Assembly: GCA_026874595.1 (NCBI GenBank)
Contig: CM049318.1
Coordinates: 45,800,456 to 45,864,455, forward strand
From: Sipunculus nudus
Lineage: Eukaryota; Annelida; Sipuncula; Golfingiida; Sipunculidae
Length of the DNA stretch: 64,000 bases
Reading direction: 5' to 3'
This document shows positions 12,539 through 23,649 of the stretch, one piece after another. The position numbers were made by a program, and so were the translations under genes. Position 1 is the first letter of the stretch, and each line of letters opens with the position of its first letter. Under the pieces are notes generated by a model that was given only the letters and a program-made list of their open reading frames with translations, was not told the origin of the DNA and searched no databases.

Positions 12539-13165
12539 TCTCCTGTACTGCTCTTTTACCAATGTATTGTGAGGAATATGTTGGATTTTGATACAATTCA
12601 TCAGAAATATTAATCACTAAAATATCTCGCCTAAGTTTGATTCCAGTAAAATCCATGCATATTTAATGAGGCCAGAGGTCAACAATCTTTGGAGACTCTT
12701 TGGTGACTTCACAAATATCCTGTTGATTTTCATGAAACTCGTACATATTTATCAATTGTATTGATACAGTTCCTCACCCCAATTAATCTCTCAGCAGATT
12801 TCATGCATATTTAATTAGGTCAAAGGTTACCAGGCTGCTCTGAAAAGGCCACTTGGAGGTGTCGCTGCAATAATTTACAAAGAATATGAAGGATATTGAT
12901 CAAACTCATCAGGATTATTGATAAATAAAATATCTCAATTTCTTCAATAACTTCAATTTCCAGCAAAATCTACGCACATTTAATAAGGTCAGAGATCACC
13001 TCACTTTGGTGGCACAGTGGTGACTATGGATTTTCATGAAATTCGTCTTACATATTTACCAATAGAGTTTCTCACATGATTTATATTCCCAACAAAGTTC
13101 ATGCATATTTAATGAGGTCAGAGGTTACCAGATACACGACTTTCGTATTATGCATGCACTTGTTA
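12539..13165 (+). repeat. Repeat with four ~150-bp AGGTCAGAGGTCA-type units
   Basis: The phrase CATGCATATTTAATGAGGTCAGAGGTCA recurs in diverged form near 12656, 12803, 12970 and 13105. The stretch ends ATTATGCATGCACTTGTT, matching the end of the related element at 25745-26176. It lies just upstream of the Helentron coding remnant. No ORF of note. Confidence 0.6.
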
Positions 13166-13231
13166 TTTTATCTCATACTTTTGAATACAGTTCATAATAT
13201 ATATTTTATATCTATCAATAAGATTGTTTAA

Positions 13232-14116
13232 GGCACTTTTCAACAAGGTGATCCTCAGTTTCCATCAGACTCGATTGACAAACAGTGTGTGCCTAATTCA
13301 CTTGTTGCTCTGCTTTATGCCGGCCTGCACGATGTTGTTGAATGGCAAACAAATGATATGGACACAATATTATTTGAAGGTGATCATTTGTACAGAACAT
13401 TGATGTCAGATATACCATATAAAGTATACATGGCTTGGGATGAAATATCAGAGTTTATACAATCCCTTGATCATAATTTCAAGATAAAACCAACCTTGAT
13501 CACCGGTGGTTTCCTTAATCATTCTGATGTGCAAGCACCCTATATGTTTTACCAGGATGCTTTGGCAGAAATCACTTCCAAGAAATGTGGGCTTATTATA
13601 GTTGGAGGAAACGCGATTGCAGTTTCATATCAGCAGAATTGTTACTATGTGTTTGATCCACACAGCAGAAATCATCTTGGGTATCCTACACCTTGTGGCA
13701 CATCAGTTCCTCTTGCATTTGAATTGCAGTCGGAATTCTTTCAGTATATATCAAACTATGCAAATGCGATGAATGCAACTATGTTTGAAGTGACATATTT
13801 TAGAATAAACCAAGTCACCACTAAAGCATTTAAACTTGGACTGAAACGCCAAAGTAAACAGTCTACCAGTTCAGATGATCAGCTAAAGCATGCAACCCAG
13901 TCATCAACAGACCTCATGGACACGGTAAATAAAAGCAGACCTGTACATGAAAATGATTCTCAAGATGGTGTTCACTTGATCCAAGACTACTTTAAAGATC
14001 AGAAACTAAAAATGAACAGAAAACTATATTTGAAAGAGTATATGCGACAGAAAAGAATGAATCCAGCTCACAGGGATATAGAACGCCTAAAAGATCAACA
14101 AAGAAAACAGTTATAA
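13232..14116 (+). pseudogene. Helentron N-terminal cysteine peptidase-like domain
   Basis: The frame is open from a stop at 13229-13231 to the TAA at 14114-14116. It has no ATG at its start, so it is a fragment of a longer product. Visible motifs: QGD, then QCVPNSL with a candidate nucleophile Cys codon at 13286-13288, and a D-x-H pair in VFDPHSRN (about 13660-13680) followed by GTSVPL. Cys near the N-terminus with D-x-H about 130 residues later fits the papain-fold deubiquitinases of the herpes tegument type (peptidase C76-like); OTU-type peptidases are the known alternative in Helitrons. The C-terminal part turns Lys/Arg-rich (KEYMRQKRMNP), as in Helitron polyproteins. It reads into the following Helitron segments after a stop, which supports one original fused ORF. 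Domain assignment is from memory of motif layout, not a search. Confidence 0.65.
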
Positions 14117-14750
14117 AGAAAAAATGTAACTTGTAGACAAAACGAAAGAAAGGCTGAGAAACAACAGGAGCAAGCTGCAAGACTTAATAAAACATACAAA
14201 CAAAAAACCTTCTTCAAAGAAAGCATATAATCAAAAGATAAGAAAAGATCAAGTTCGAAGGGCACAAGAGAGAGAAGCTGAGAAACAACAGAAGCAAACT
14301 GTCAGACAAAACGAAACATAAAGACAAAAAGAAAGAAAGGCCGAGAAACAACAGCAGCAGACTGCCAGTCAAAATGTAACTTACAGACAAAAAGAACGTT
14401 CTGCAGAGAAGGCATACAATCAGAAGATAAGAAAAGACCAAGTTCGAAGGGCACATGAGAAAGAAGCAGAGTAACAACAAAGGCAAACTCCCAGAAAAAT
14501 GAAATCTATCGTCAAATAGAATGTATCAGAGAATCAACTGGTAAAAAAATAAAAAGATCTGAAGATGATTTTTTTTAGAGAAATTGAGAGACTGGCCAAA
14601 AGGAGGAAAATAGCTGATCCATTACATAAGAGAACTGATACTATGAGAAACACAGCCACAAGAGCACGAAAAAAGAACTGATGAATAAAACAGACAACAT
14701 GAAAAAGAAGTAAATTTGAAGAGAAAACAGGGTGCAGATCTCAAAGAATG
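14117..14750 (+). pseudogene. Helentron Lys/Arg/Gln-rich repeat region, broken
   Basis: Translation gives repeated pieces such as RQKERKAEKQQ and AYNQKIRKDQVRRA, about 60 residues apart, interrupted by several in-frame stops. Such basic repeat stretches sit between the N-terminal domain and the DUF6570-like region in many animal Helitron proteins. At least two internal duplications are visible (14226-14300 against 14410-14480). No catalytic role is assigned. Confidence 0.6.
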
Positions 14751-14754
14751 TATC

Positions 14755-15791
14755 CAGAAATTTCATACTTCAATATCTGAAGGTCCTATATATGCTTGTT
14801 GTTGCTGTAGTCAGACATGGTTCAAACAATAGGTAAAGAATTCTGATAAGCTGGCCAGACAAACTAGATTTCACTTTCCTAGGTAACACATTACAGATGT
14901 AAAATCAATGGACAATAAACAGTGGTTATGCACAAGTTGTCTTGATGCTCTCAAATGCTACAAGGCACCAAAACTTTCTGTATTTAATGGAATGCAGTTT
15001 CCTGAACTTGTGTCCCCTAGAGGAAAGTCTTGTTGCATTACGCATACCATTTATGCAGTTACGAGAATTACCTAGAGGTTCACAGTTGTCACTGAAAGGA
15101 TCACTGGTCAACGTTCCTACTCAGATATGTTCCTACTTTGGATATGTTGCCACGTACGTCAGACTCCACCGCTACTGTATCAATAAGTTTAAAACGTAAA
15201 CTTGAGTACAGAAATGTAGAGTGCACTCAAAATGTACGTCCAGCTGTAATACTGAGTGCACTACACTACTTGATGAGACATAGTCAGTTGTATAAAGATG
15301 CAAACATTACGATAAATAGCAATTGGCTTCAGACTTTCAAAAAATCACAAGAGCATGAACCTCTTGTCACAACTGACAATTCCGTGGATAAAAGTCTACC
15401 TGATGATGACAATTTTGAAGAAATACATGAAGATGAACAAGAAGGAATTCTAGATAACATGCTTGATGATACTAAACTCACAGGGAATGACATAATATCT
15501 GTAGCACCTGGTGAAGGACAGAAGCCTTTGAGTCTGTTTCAAGACAAAGAGTCAGAATATTTGTCATTTCCGTCAATTTTCTGTGGGCAAAATGAGATAA
15601 TGCTGAAAGAAAAACTTCTGTTTATTACAGTGAAATTTGCAACTGGGAACCCTGAGCACTTAATCGCAGAGTTGCTGCAAATGTTCCAAATCTTTTCTAT
15701 AAAAAGAAGAAATTACAAATTGAACAAATTACATTGTGGACCATCAAGATCTGATAGACCTACAAATACACAGACAGTCCAGGTCTTGTAG
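14755..15791 (+). pseudogene. Helentron N region: Cys-rich motif and DUF6570-like domain
   Basis: In broken frames the segment reads SEGPIYACCCCSQTWF (about 14776-14823), WLCTSCLDALK (about 14925-14955), PLEESLVALRIPFMQLRELP (about 15015-15075), SLKGSLVNVP, then LPRTSDS, NVRPAVILSALHYLM and APGEGQKPLSLF ... SEYLSFPSIFCGQ (to about 15590). This order is typical of the DUF6570 region plus the start of the Helitron_like_N domain in animal Helitrons. After about 15600 the frame shifts once or more. At about 15735-15770 the sequence jumps to a segment (SRSCRK-like) that normally lies several hundred residues further on. The function of DUF6570 is unknown. Confidence 0.75.
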
Positions 15792-16544
15792 AAAGAATTG
15801 AAAGCCAATTTTTCGTTTTAACTTTCCATTGTCACTCATGCCACAAACTAAAATCCTTGCACCTCATGACACAGAAATTGATGAAAAACACAAACAGAAC
15901 TACCACAAGATCTCTCAGGCACTTGCAAGCTTTAATGTTGACAATGACATGTCCTTTCAGGATTTCTTAAACTCTCTAGAACTCTCTCTAGATGACTACT
16001 ACATGGCCCTGCGTACATCCATTAAAGGTCCAAAAGTATTCCTTAGAAGATCACCATCAGAAATAAAAACCAATGGATACATGAGACTTTAGTTAACTGC
16101 ATGGAAAGCTATACATGACCTTTAGTTTATTCTTGATTCTTATGCATGTGCAACATACATAGTTTCCTATGTCAGCAAATGTCAAAGAGGAATAAGTGCT
16201 TTGTTAGATGCTGATTGCAAAGAAGCTAGAAAGGGGGGGGGGAATTCTAAGACAGCAGGTGAGAGATATAGGAAACATGCTTTTGAATGCTGTGGAAACA
16301 AGTGCTCAGGAAGCAGCATATCTGGTATTACAACTTCCAATAACAAGAATTACCAGGGATGTAATATTTTTACCAACTGCCCCTCCAGATGAAAGAACTT
16401 TTGTACTCATGAGTTAAGAATCTCACACATGATTCGACAGACATAGCAGCAAATAATATCACTGACAGATACTCAAAGAGACCAAAAGCATTTGAAAATT
16501 GGTGTCTTGCTGATTTTGCATCAAAGATTAATATTAAATACCCC
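15792..16544 (+). pseudogene. Helentron segment following the HUH replicase, frameshifted
   Basis: Frames at 15829-16092 and 16100-16417 read MPQTKIL, DISF-like DMSFQDFLNSLELS, YYMALRTSIKGPKVFLRR, then YACATYIVSYVSK and, after a frameshift, RQQVRDIGN, ETSAQEAAYLVLQLP and PPDERTF. These are hallmark phrases of the segment between the Helitron replicase and helicase. The frameshift falls in a run of ten G at about 16232-16241. A TAG at 16092 and further shifts near 16417-16440 break it. RYSKRPKAFENWCLADF (about 16468-16518) leads into the next open stretch. Confidence 0.75.
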
Positions 16545-17156
16545 TTGGAAAGAGCAGATGATGCATTCCATGACAACACTGATGATAACACCATCACTGA
16601 TCAAAATGAAGCGATTGCTAATATAAACATAGAAGAAAAGCTCAGTATCACCTTACCAAATGGTACAACATACACTCGCAGACAAGTTCCCAGAGTTCTG
16701 AGATATGTTCGTTATACTGAGAAAATAGACCCAGAAAACTGCTTTCGTGAAAGGCTGCTGTTGTTCAAATCATGGAGAGATGAAATCAAAGACCTTTTGA
16801 ATGGTTCACTCACATACGCAGAACAATATAACAAGAAAAAAATACAAACTGAATTTAAAAGAAAACAGTATGAGCACGATGCAGATGTTCTACAAGAAGC
16901 CCAGGACCAAGCTGAATATGACCATGAAACTGATTATGCACAAATAACTCCTACAACAGAACATGCAGAGAAGGAAGATTCAATTCAACAGCCAGTTTCC
17001 AGTGACGAATTTGCTTGTTTTGACCCAGAAAGGTCAGGTCATCTGAGAAACTATGATTTGATAACTCATCTTGGACTGCCACCAAGAACCACTGCACAAG
17101 AACCACTTACATTGCCTGGTAGAATACCTGATGTAGAATACAGACAGTTAGTATAG
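16545..17156 (+). pseudogene. Helentron pre-helicase linker
   Basis: A 203-codon open stretch ending at TAG 17154-17156. It holds a polar, acidic region and RYVRYTEKIDPENCFRERLL, LFKSWRDE and ITHLGLPP-like pieces found upstream of the helicase in Helitrons. It continues in frame past the stop into the helicase (EKQLTVFKHI). Assignment is by order and phrase, not by a catalytic motif. Confidence 0.65.
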
Positions 17157-18598
17157 GTTCAAATTGAGAAACAACTCACTGTCTTCAAACACATTATCCA
17201 ACATGTAAAATGTTCTACTAAGCCTTTACACCTATTCCTTACTGCAGGGGCTGGTGTTGGTAAATCAGTTTTGCTCAGAGCTCTCTTTCAAGCATTACAT
17301 CGTCACTTAACTGGGAATGAAGGTAAAAATCCATTGTAGTGCGAGATACTTATCACTGCACCAACAGGAAAGCCTGCTTACAATGTTCAAGGATCCACAT
17401 TACATAATGCTTTCCGTATCGATCCAAATAAAGGATTTGAATACAGAAAATTGTCATCTGACATCCTGAATACACTCCGAACACAGAATATATAGGCACC
17501 TTCCTGTATTAATAATTGATTAAATAAGCATGGTAGGAAATCGCATGTTCAGTTTCATTAATTTGCGGCTTCAAGAAATTAAAGCTAACAAAGAACCATT
17601 TGGTGGTATCCATGTAATTGCTATTGGAGACCTCTTCCAACTTCAACCAGTAACGGACAACTGGATTTTTAAAAACTTGTCTAATAATTATGGACCTCTT
17701 GCGCTCAACCTGTGGGTAGACACTTTTCATATGTATGAGCTTACTGAAACATGAGACAAAAAATGATCGCGATTTTGCAGAACTTTTGAACAGGCTACGT
17801 GAAGGACAACACACAAAAGCTGACATTGAAATCCTAATATCTTGCCTTGTTTGTGATAATAGTTCATATCCATCAGGAACTACTCATTTGTTTACAAACA
17901 ATACATGTGTGGACAATCATGATATGCAAATTTTTTAATGTACAAACACAACTAAAGTAATAATTACTGCAATTGACACAGTAATAACAGATGTGACAGA
18001 TGATGTGAAGAAAGATGTACTTTCAAGAATACCAGATAATACATCAAAAACTGCAGGACTGCGGAAAACGCTTCAAATTTTTGTTAGTTTACCATATGAT
18101 ATCACCTGTAATGTTTGCAGTGCAAGATGGAATCACCAATGGTTGTTCTTGTATAATGAAGCACATACACTACCTGCATAGCAAGACTGTGCCAAGCATT
18201 TTTTGGGTTCAGTTTGAGGATTCAAACACTGGCTCAGACACCAGGAGAAATTATGCCGCCTTCTATATCCAAAGAATGGACACCTTTATTCTTCACCTAG
18301 CGCACATTCCATACAGGCAGGAGACATATACTGGTAACTTGTTCGCAGTATCCATTAAAAATTGGTGCAGCAAAAAAACAATATGGAAAGCTCAAGGCAG
18401 TTCACTTGATCAGGTGGTTGAAGATATGACAAGTACAAGGCATGGTACTGAGGCATGCACATTATGTTCATTGAGCAGGGCAAGAAATATAGACGGCTTG
18501 CATGTATTGAATTTAGATGAAAACAAAATATCAACTGATCCACAAGTAACAAATGAAATGGCCAGACTACGTGATGATTCTAAACTTGCTCTTAATTG
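17157..18598 (+). pseudogene. Helentron PIF1-like helicase, inactivated
   Basis: Superfamily 1 DNA helicase of the PIF1 type, which would unwind DNA during rolling-circle transposition. Walker A is intact as TAGAGVGKS (about 17240-17267). TAPTGKPAYN and GSTLHNAF follow. Walker B should read DEISMVG, but the Glu position is a TAA stop (D-stop-ISMVG, about 17515-17536). Later motifs survive in shifted frames: IAIGDLFQLQPV, KAQGSSLD (about 18390) and SRARNIDGLHVLNL (about 18474-18516), ending LALNC at the TIR-element insertion. At least five stops or frameshifts occur. It cannot make a working helicase. Confidence 0.85.
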
Positions 18599-18642
18599 TA
18601 TCCCCAGACAAAGTCGGGGGATACTATGTTTTCATACCGGTC

Positions 18643-18670
18643 CCGCCGCCGCCGCCGCCGCCGCCGCCGC
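18643..18670 (+). repeat. (CCG)n microsatellite
   Basis: About nine CCG/GCC triplets just inside the left TIR of the 4.3-kb element. Confidence 0.95.
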
Positions 18671-19199
18671 ATATAAATCTTGTTGGCGCGATAACCCAAA
18701 AAATATTTCACGGAACTTTACCAAACTTGGTATATGTATAGATATGGGTAAGAGAACGACTCCTGTTTAAAATGAGGTCATGACCTTTACTAGGAGAGTG
18801 TCCTTGACCTTGAATAGGTCCAATTTTGGGGAAAATCACACAAATTCTTTAATATCTCAAGAAATCTTGCATGGATTTATCCCAAAATCAAGTTGATGGA
18901 AGATCATGGATAGGGTTGTCATGTTCCAGAAACTGGTGGCGCCACCTATTATTCTTCACTTGTTTTCATGCCGTTTAATACCCCCAAAATTGCCACCTTA
19001 CAGTACTGTGAGCATTATAAGTCAAAAACTAATGGACAGATTTCTTTTATATTATGCATATACATAGGTATGGGTTATGGGATGATGGTTATTTAAATTG
19101 GGCTCATGACCTTTCCTATGATAGTGGCCTTGACCTTGAATATTGCCATATATGGTGAAAATCACACTCCTCTTATGATATCTCCAGTGTTGATAGCCA

Positions 19200-22100
19200 T
19201 GTCTGGTTTTCAAACATGACTTATGTATGGCCCACCACTAAAGTAAGAACCCTATAGGTTCTAGGGTCATGAGGTCAAAGGTCAGGGTCAATGGACTAGC
19301 ATTTTAAAAGATACTGTGGATGCATTTTAAGCCAAACTTTCATCCTAGGTCTTCCATCTTGAATATATAGCTCACTTGCCAATAGTGGATGATCCATATA
19401 AATTTGGGGTCACAAGGTCAAAGGTCGGGGCCACAGGAGCTATCTGTCCAAAAATTAGTTTCTGGATGATAATTCCTGCTTTTATTGATGTATTGATTTC
19501 AAACTTGACTTGTATTTGTCCCATTGAAAAAGCAAGACTCTAATTGATTTTGGGGTCATGGGGTCAAAGGTCAAGGTCAAGGTCACATCTTTAAAAAGAT
19601 TGTGGATGCATTTTCAGCCAAACATTTTATCTCAGACCTTTCATCTTGCACATATAAGTCATCTGCCAATAGAGGAAGACCCCTATCAGTTTTGAGGTCA
19701 CAAGGTCAAAGGTGAAGGTCACAGGAGCCATCTGTCCAAAAATTATTTCTGGATGATAATTCCTGCTTTTATTGATGTATGGATTTCAAACTTGACTTGT
19801 ATATGTCCCATTGGAAAAGCAAGACCAAAATTGATTTTGGGGTCATGAGGTCAAAGGTCAAGGTCACAGGACACATCTTTAAAAAGATTGTGGATGCATT
19901 TTCAGCAAAACATTTCATCTGAGATCTTTCATCTTGCACATATAGTTCACCTGCCAAGAGAGGAAAAACCCTATCATTTTTGAGGTCACAAGGTCAAAGG
20001 TGAAGGTCACAGGAGCCATCTGTTCAAAAATTAGTTTCTGGATGATAATTCCTTCTTTTATTGATGTATGGATTTCGAACTTGACTTGTATTTGACCCAT
20101 TGGAAAAGCAAGACCGGAATTGATTTTGGGGTCATGAGGTCAAAGGTCAAGGTCACAGGAAACCTCTTTAAAAAGATTGTGGATGCATTTTCAGCCAAAC
20201 AATTCATCTCAGATCTTTCATCTTGCACATATAGTTTACCTGCCAAGAGTGGAAGACCCCTATCAATTTTGAGGTCACAAGGTCAAAGGTGAAGGTCACA
20301 GGAGCCATCTGTCCAAAAATTAGTTTCTGGATGATTATTCCTGCTTTTATTGATGTATGGATTTCAAACTTGACTTGTTTATGTCCCATTGGAAAAGCAA
20401 GAACCAAAGTGATTTTGGGGTCATGATGTCAAAGGTCAAGGTCACAGGACACATCTTTAAAAAGATGTGGATGCATTTTCAGCCAAATATTTCATCTCAG
20501 ATCTTTCATCTTGCACATATAGTTCACCTGCCAAGAGAGGAAGAACCCTATCAATTTTGAGGTCACAAGGTCAAAGGTGAAGGGTCACAGGAGCCATCTG
20601 TCCAAAAATTAGTTTCTGGATGATAATTCCTTCTTTTATTGATGTATGGATTTCAAACTTGACTTGTATTTGACCCATTGGAAAAGCAAGACCCGAATTG
20701 ATTTTGGGGTCATGAGGTCAAAGGTCAAGGTCACAGGACACCTCTTTAAAAAGATTGTGGATGCATTTTCAGCCAAACATTTCATCTCAGATCTTTCATC
20801 TTGCACATATAGTTCACCTGCCAAGAGAGGAAGAACCCTATCAATTTTGAGGTCACAAGGTCAAAGGTGAAGGTCACAGGAGCCATCTGTCCAAAAATTA
20901 GTTTCTTGATGATAATTCCTTCTTTTATTGAAAAAGGATTTTAAACTTGACTTGTATTTGACCCATTGAAAAAGCAAGACCGAAATTGATTTTGGGGTCA
21001 TGAGGTCAAAGGTCAAGGTCACAGGACACATCTTTAAAAAGATTGTGGATGCATTTTCAGCAAACAATTCATCTCAGATCTTTCATCTTGCACATATAAG
21101 TTACCTACCAAGAGTGGGAGACCCCTATCAATTTTGAGGTCACAAGGTCAAAGGTGAAGGTCACAGGAGCCATCTGTCCAAAAATTAGTTTCTGGATGAT
21201 AATTCCTGCTTTTATTGATGTATGGATTTCAAACTTGACTTGTATATGTCCCATTGGAAAAGCAAGACCCAAATTGATTTACGGGTCAAAGGTCAAGGTC
21301 ACAGGATATCTTTAAAAAGATTGTGGATGCATTTTCAGCAAAACATTTCATCTGAGATCTTTCATCTTGCACATATAGTTCACCTGCCAAGAGAGGAAGA
21401 ACCCTATCAATTTTGAGGGCACAAGGTCAAAGGTGAAGGGTCACAGGAGCCATCTGTCCAAAAATTAGTTTCTGGATGATAATTCCTTCTTTTAATGATG
21501 TATGGATTTCAAACTTGACTTGTATTTGACCCATTGGAAAAGCAAGACCCGAATAGATTTTGGGATCATGAGGTTAAAGGTCAAGGTCACAGGAAACCTC
21601 TTTAAAAAGATTGTGGATGCATTTTCAGCCAAACAATTCATGTCAGATCTTTCATCTTGCACATATATTTCACCTGCCAAGAGTGGAAGACCCCTATCAA
21701 TTTTGAGGTCACAAGGTCAAAGGTGAAGGTCACAGGAGCCATCTGTCCAAAAATTAGTTTCTGGATGATAATTCCTGCTTTTATTGATGTATGGATTTCA
21801 AACTTGACTTGTATATGTCCCATTGGAAAAGCAAGACCCAAATTGATTTACGGGTCATGAGGTCAAAGGTCAAGGTCACAGGACACATCTTTAAAAAGAT
21901 TGTGGATGCATTTTCAGCAAAACATTTCATCTGAGATCTTTCATCTTGCACATATAGTTCACCTGCCAAGAGAGGAAGAACCCTATCAATTTTGAGGGCA
22001 CAAGGTCAAAGGTGAAGGGTCACAGGAGCCATCTGTCCAAAAATTAGTTTCTGGATGATAATTCCTTCTTTTAATGATGTATGGATTTCAAACTTGACTT

Positions 22101-22790
22101 GTATTTGACCCATTTGAAAAGCAAGACCCGAATTGACTTTGGGATCATGAGGTCAAAGGTCAAGGTCACAGGAAACCTCTTTAAAAAGATTGTGGATGCA
22201 TTTTCAGCCAAACAATTCATGCCAGATCTTTCATCTTGCACATATATTTCACCTGCCAAGAGTGGAAGACCCCAATCAATTTTGAGGTCACAAGGTCAAA
22301 GGTGAAGGTCACAGGAGCCATCTGTCCAAAAATTAGTTTCTGGATGATAATTCCTGCTTTTATTGATGTATGGATTTCAAACTTGACTTGTATATGTCCC
22401 ATTGGAAAAGCAAGACCAAAATTGATTTTGGGGACATGAGGTCAAAGGTCAAGGTCACAGGACACATCTTTAAAAAGATGTGGATGCATTTTCAGCCAAA
22501 CATTTCATCTCAGATCTTTCATCTTGCACATATAGTTCTCCTGCCAAGAGAGGAAGAACACTATCAATTTTGAAGTCACAAGGTCAAAGGTGAAAGTCAC
22601 AGGAGCCATCTGTCCGAAAATTAGTTTCTGGATGATAATTCCTGCTTTATGGATGTACAAATTTCAAACTTGACTTGCATATGTCCCATTGGAAAAGCAA
22701 GACCCGAATTGATTTTGGGGTCATGAGGTCAAAGGTCAAGGTCACAGGACACATCTTTAAAAAAATCAAGGTCACAGGACCAACATCTTC
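19200..22790 (+). repeat. 289-bp satellite inside the TIR element
   Basis: About twelve head-to-tail copies, marked by GATGTATGGATTTCAAACTT near 19774, 20062, 20351, 20640, 21217, 21498, 21787, 22077 and 22366. The copies left of 19.7 kb are more diverged. Each unit has two clusters of nuclear-receptor-type half-sites, GAGGTCAAAGGTCAAGGTCA and ACAAGGTCAAAGGTGAAGGT. Units fall into two types (TATATGTCCCATTGG with CCTGCTTTT; TATTTGACCCATTGG with CCTTCTTTT) that mostly alternate, giving a ~578-bp dimer. Frames on both strands are repeat by-products. Confidence 0.9.
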
Positions 22791-22906
22791 AACAAGATTG
22801 TGGATTGTTAGATGGAAGAAACAATAAATATGCCAAGTGTCAGTATATGCTGCTAAAAATGGGGGTCAATTTTTAAAAGGGGGGGGCCTACTATGTCTGG
22901 GGATAC

Positions 22907-23641
22907 TCTGGCACCTGCGGTGCCAAGAAATGTCTAGTTTCTTACTACCAACATCTGTACCAATCAATACACTGAAGATAATATACCATAACACAAGATC
23001 TCTTCATTTGCATTTCAAAGGTGTGATTTATGATATCCTGAATACCCATATCATTACTTTGGCTGAAACTCGTTTGTGTTCTGTTGACACTGATGATTCA
23101 TATATCCAAATTTCCAACTGATACGAAATGATCATCAAACAACAGGTTCAACATGTCCATCAAAAAGACCACACTATGGATTAGCATTCTATATATCCAC
23201 AAAGACCTCTACCCATTCAGTGAAGTGCATCATCAGTCTAATGGAAAAATGATGCATCTGTGTTATTGGTAAATACTACAAGCTCTTCCTTACAACTGAT
23301 TAGTATGTAAAGATCCCCTCAGTAAAAACTGTCTAACTTTTGGTCAAAGCTTTCCGAAGCTTATGACACATGTTGATATCCAAGAACCATTGTTAGTAAT
23401 GGGAGAATTTAATATAGATATTAGTAAACAAAATAATATGTCAGCCTTGAATGATCTTTCCCATCTTTTACACTGTCAACAACTTATAACAGAAAAGACA
23501 ACTGATTATAGCAGTCTTATTGATCTGGTGTTTTCTAACTTCCCTGATGTTACAACCTCAACAATAAAGGCTACATGGTCTGATCATAAAGTTTTGTTCA
23601 CTATTGTTCCAAAGAGTGTTTTCCAGTTCCATCTTGATTGA
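22907..23641 (+). pseudogene. Helentron C-terminal AP-type endonuclease domain, broken
   Basis: The frame carries LKIIYHNTRSLHLHF and ITLAETRL (about 22970-23075), the start of an exonuclease-endonuclease-phosphatase fold with the metal-binding Glu in the ETRL motif. After a frameshift at about 23120 the phrase KRPHYGLAFYI follows. A second frame (23363-23641) gives LLVMGEFNIDI (catalytic D-x-N as FN-D), TTDYSSLIDLVFSNFP and the C-terminal SDHKVLF motif with the expected Asp-His pair. This is the non-LTR-like endonuclease fused behind the helicase in Helentrons. It is frameshifted and stopped. It would have followed the helicase directly before the 4.3-kb insertion. Confidence 0.8.
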
Positions 23642-23649
23642 TCATTTTT

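Larger units (their letters stand above)
18599..22905 (+). mobile_element. TIR element with TA target duplication, inserted in Helentron
   Basis: The left edge is TA (18599-18600) then TCCCCAGAC; the right edge is GTCTGGGGA (22895-22903) then TA (22904-22905). The ends are inverted repeats: about 17 of the first 20 bases pair (TCCCCAGACAAAGT against TCCCCAGACATAGT). The left end is itself a hairpin (TATCCCC ... GGGGATA). The host to the left is the helicase C-terminus and to the right the Helentron endonuclease linker. No transposase frame is present, so it is non-autonomous. TA duplication is usual for Tc1/mariner-type and some other cut-and-paste families; I do not name the family. Confidence 0.75.
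13232..23641 (+). mobile_element. Degenerate Helentron (Helitron with C-terminal endonuclease), interrupted
   Basis: Successive frames, broken by stops and frameshifts, match the order of an animal Helentron protein: cysteine peptidase-like domain, Lys/Arg-rich segment, Cys-rich and DUF6570-like N region, post-HUH segment, PIF1-like helicase, AP-type endonuclease. The region encoding the HUH replicase motifs is absent. A 4.3-kb TIR element splits helicase from endonuclease. The outer termini of this copy could not be fixed. Confidence 0.8.

Noticed and set aside
13992-14486. Leucine-rich minus-strand frames
   Set aside because: Shadows of the Lys/Arg-rich Helentron segment on the other strand.
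18015-18770. Intact 251-codon gene
   Set aside because: Only the middle is real helicase sequence; both ends are frameshifted, and the tail runs into the CCG microsatellite of the inserted element.
19769-22573. 62-74-codon frames on both strands every ~289 bp
   Set aside because: Products of the satellite period; both strands are open and no codon-like pattern of change is seen.
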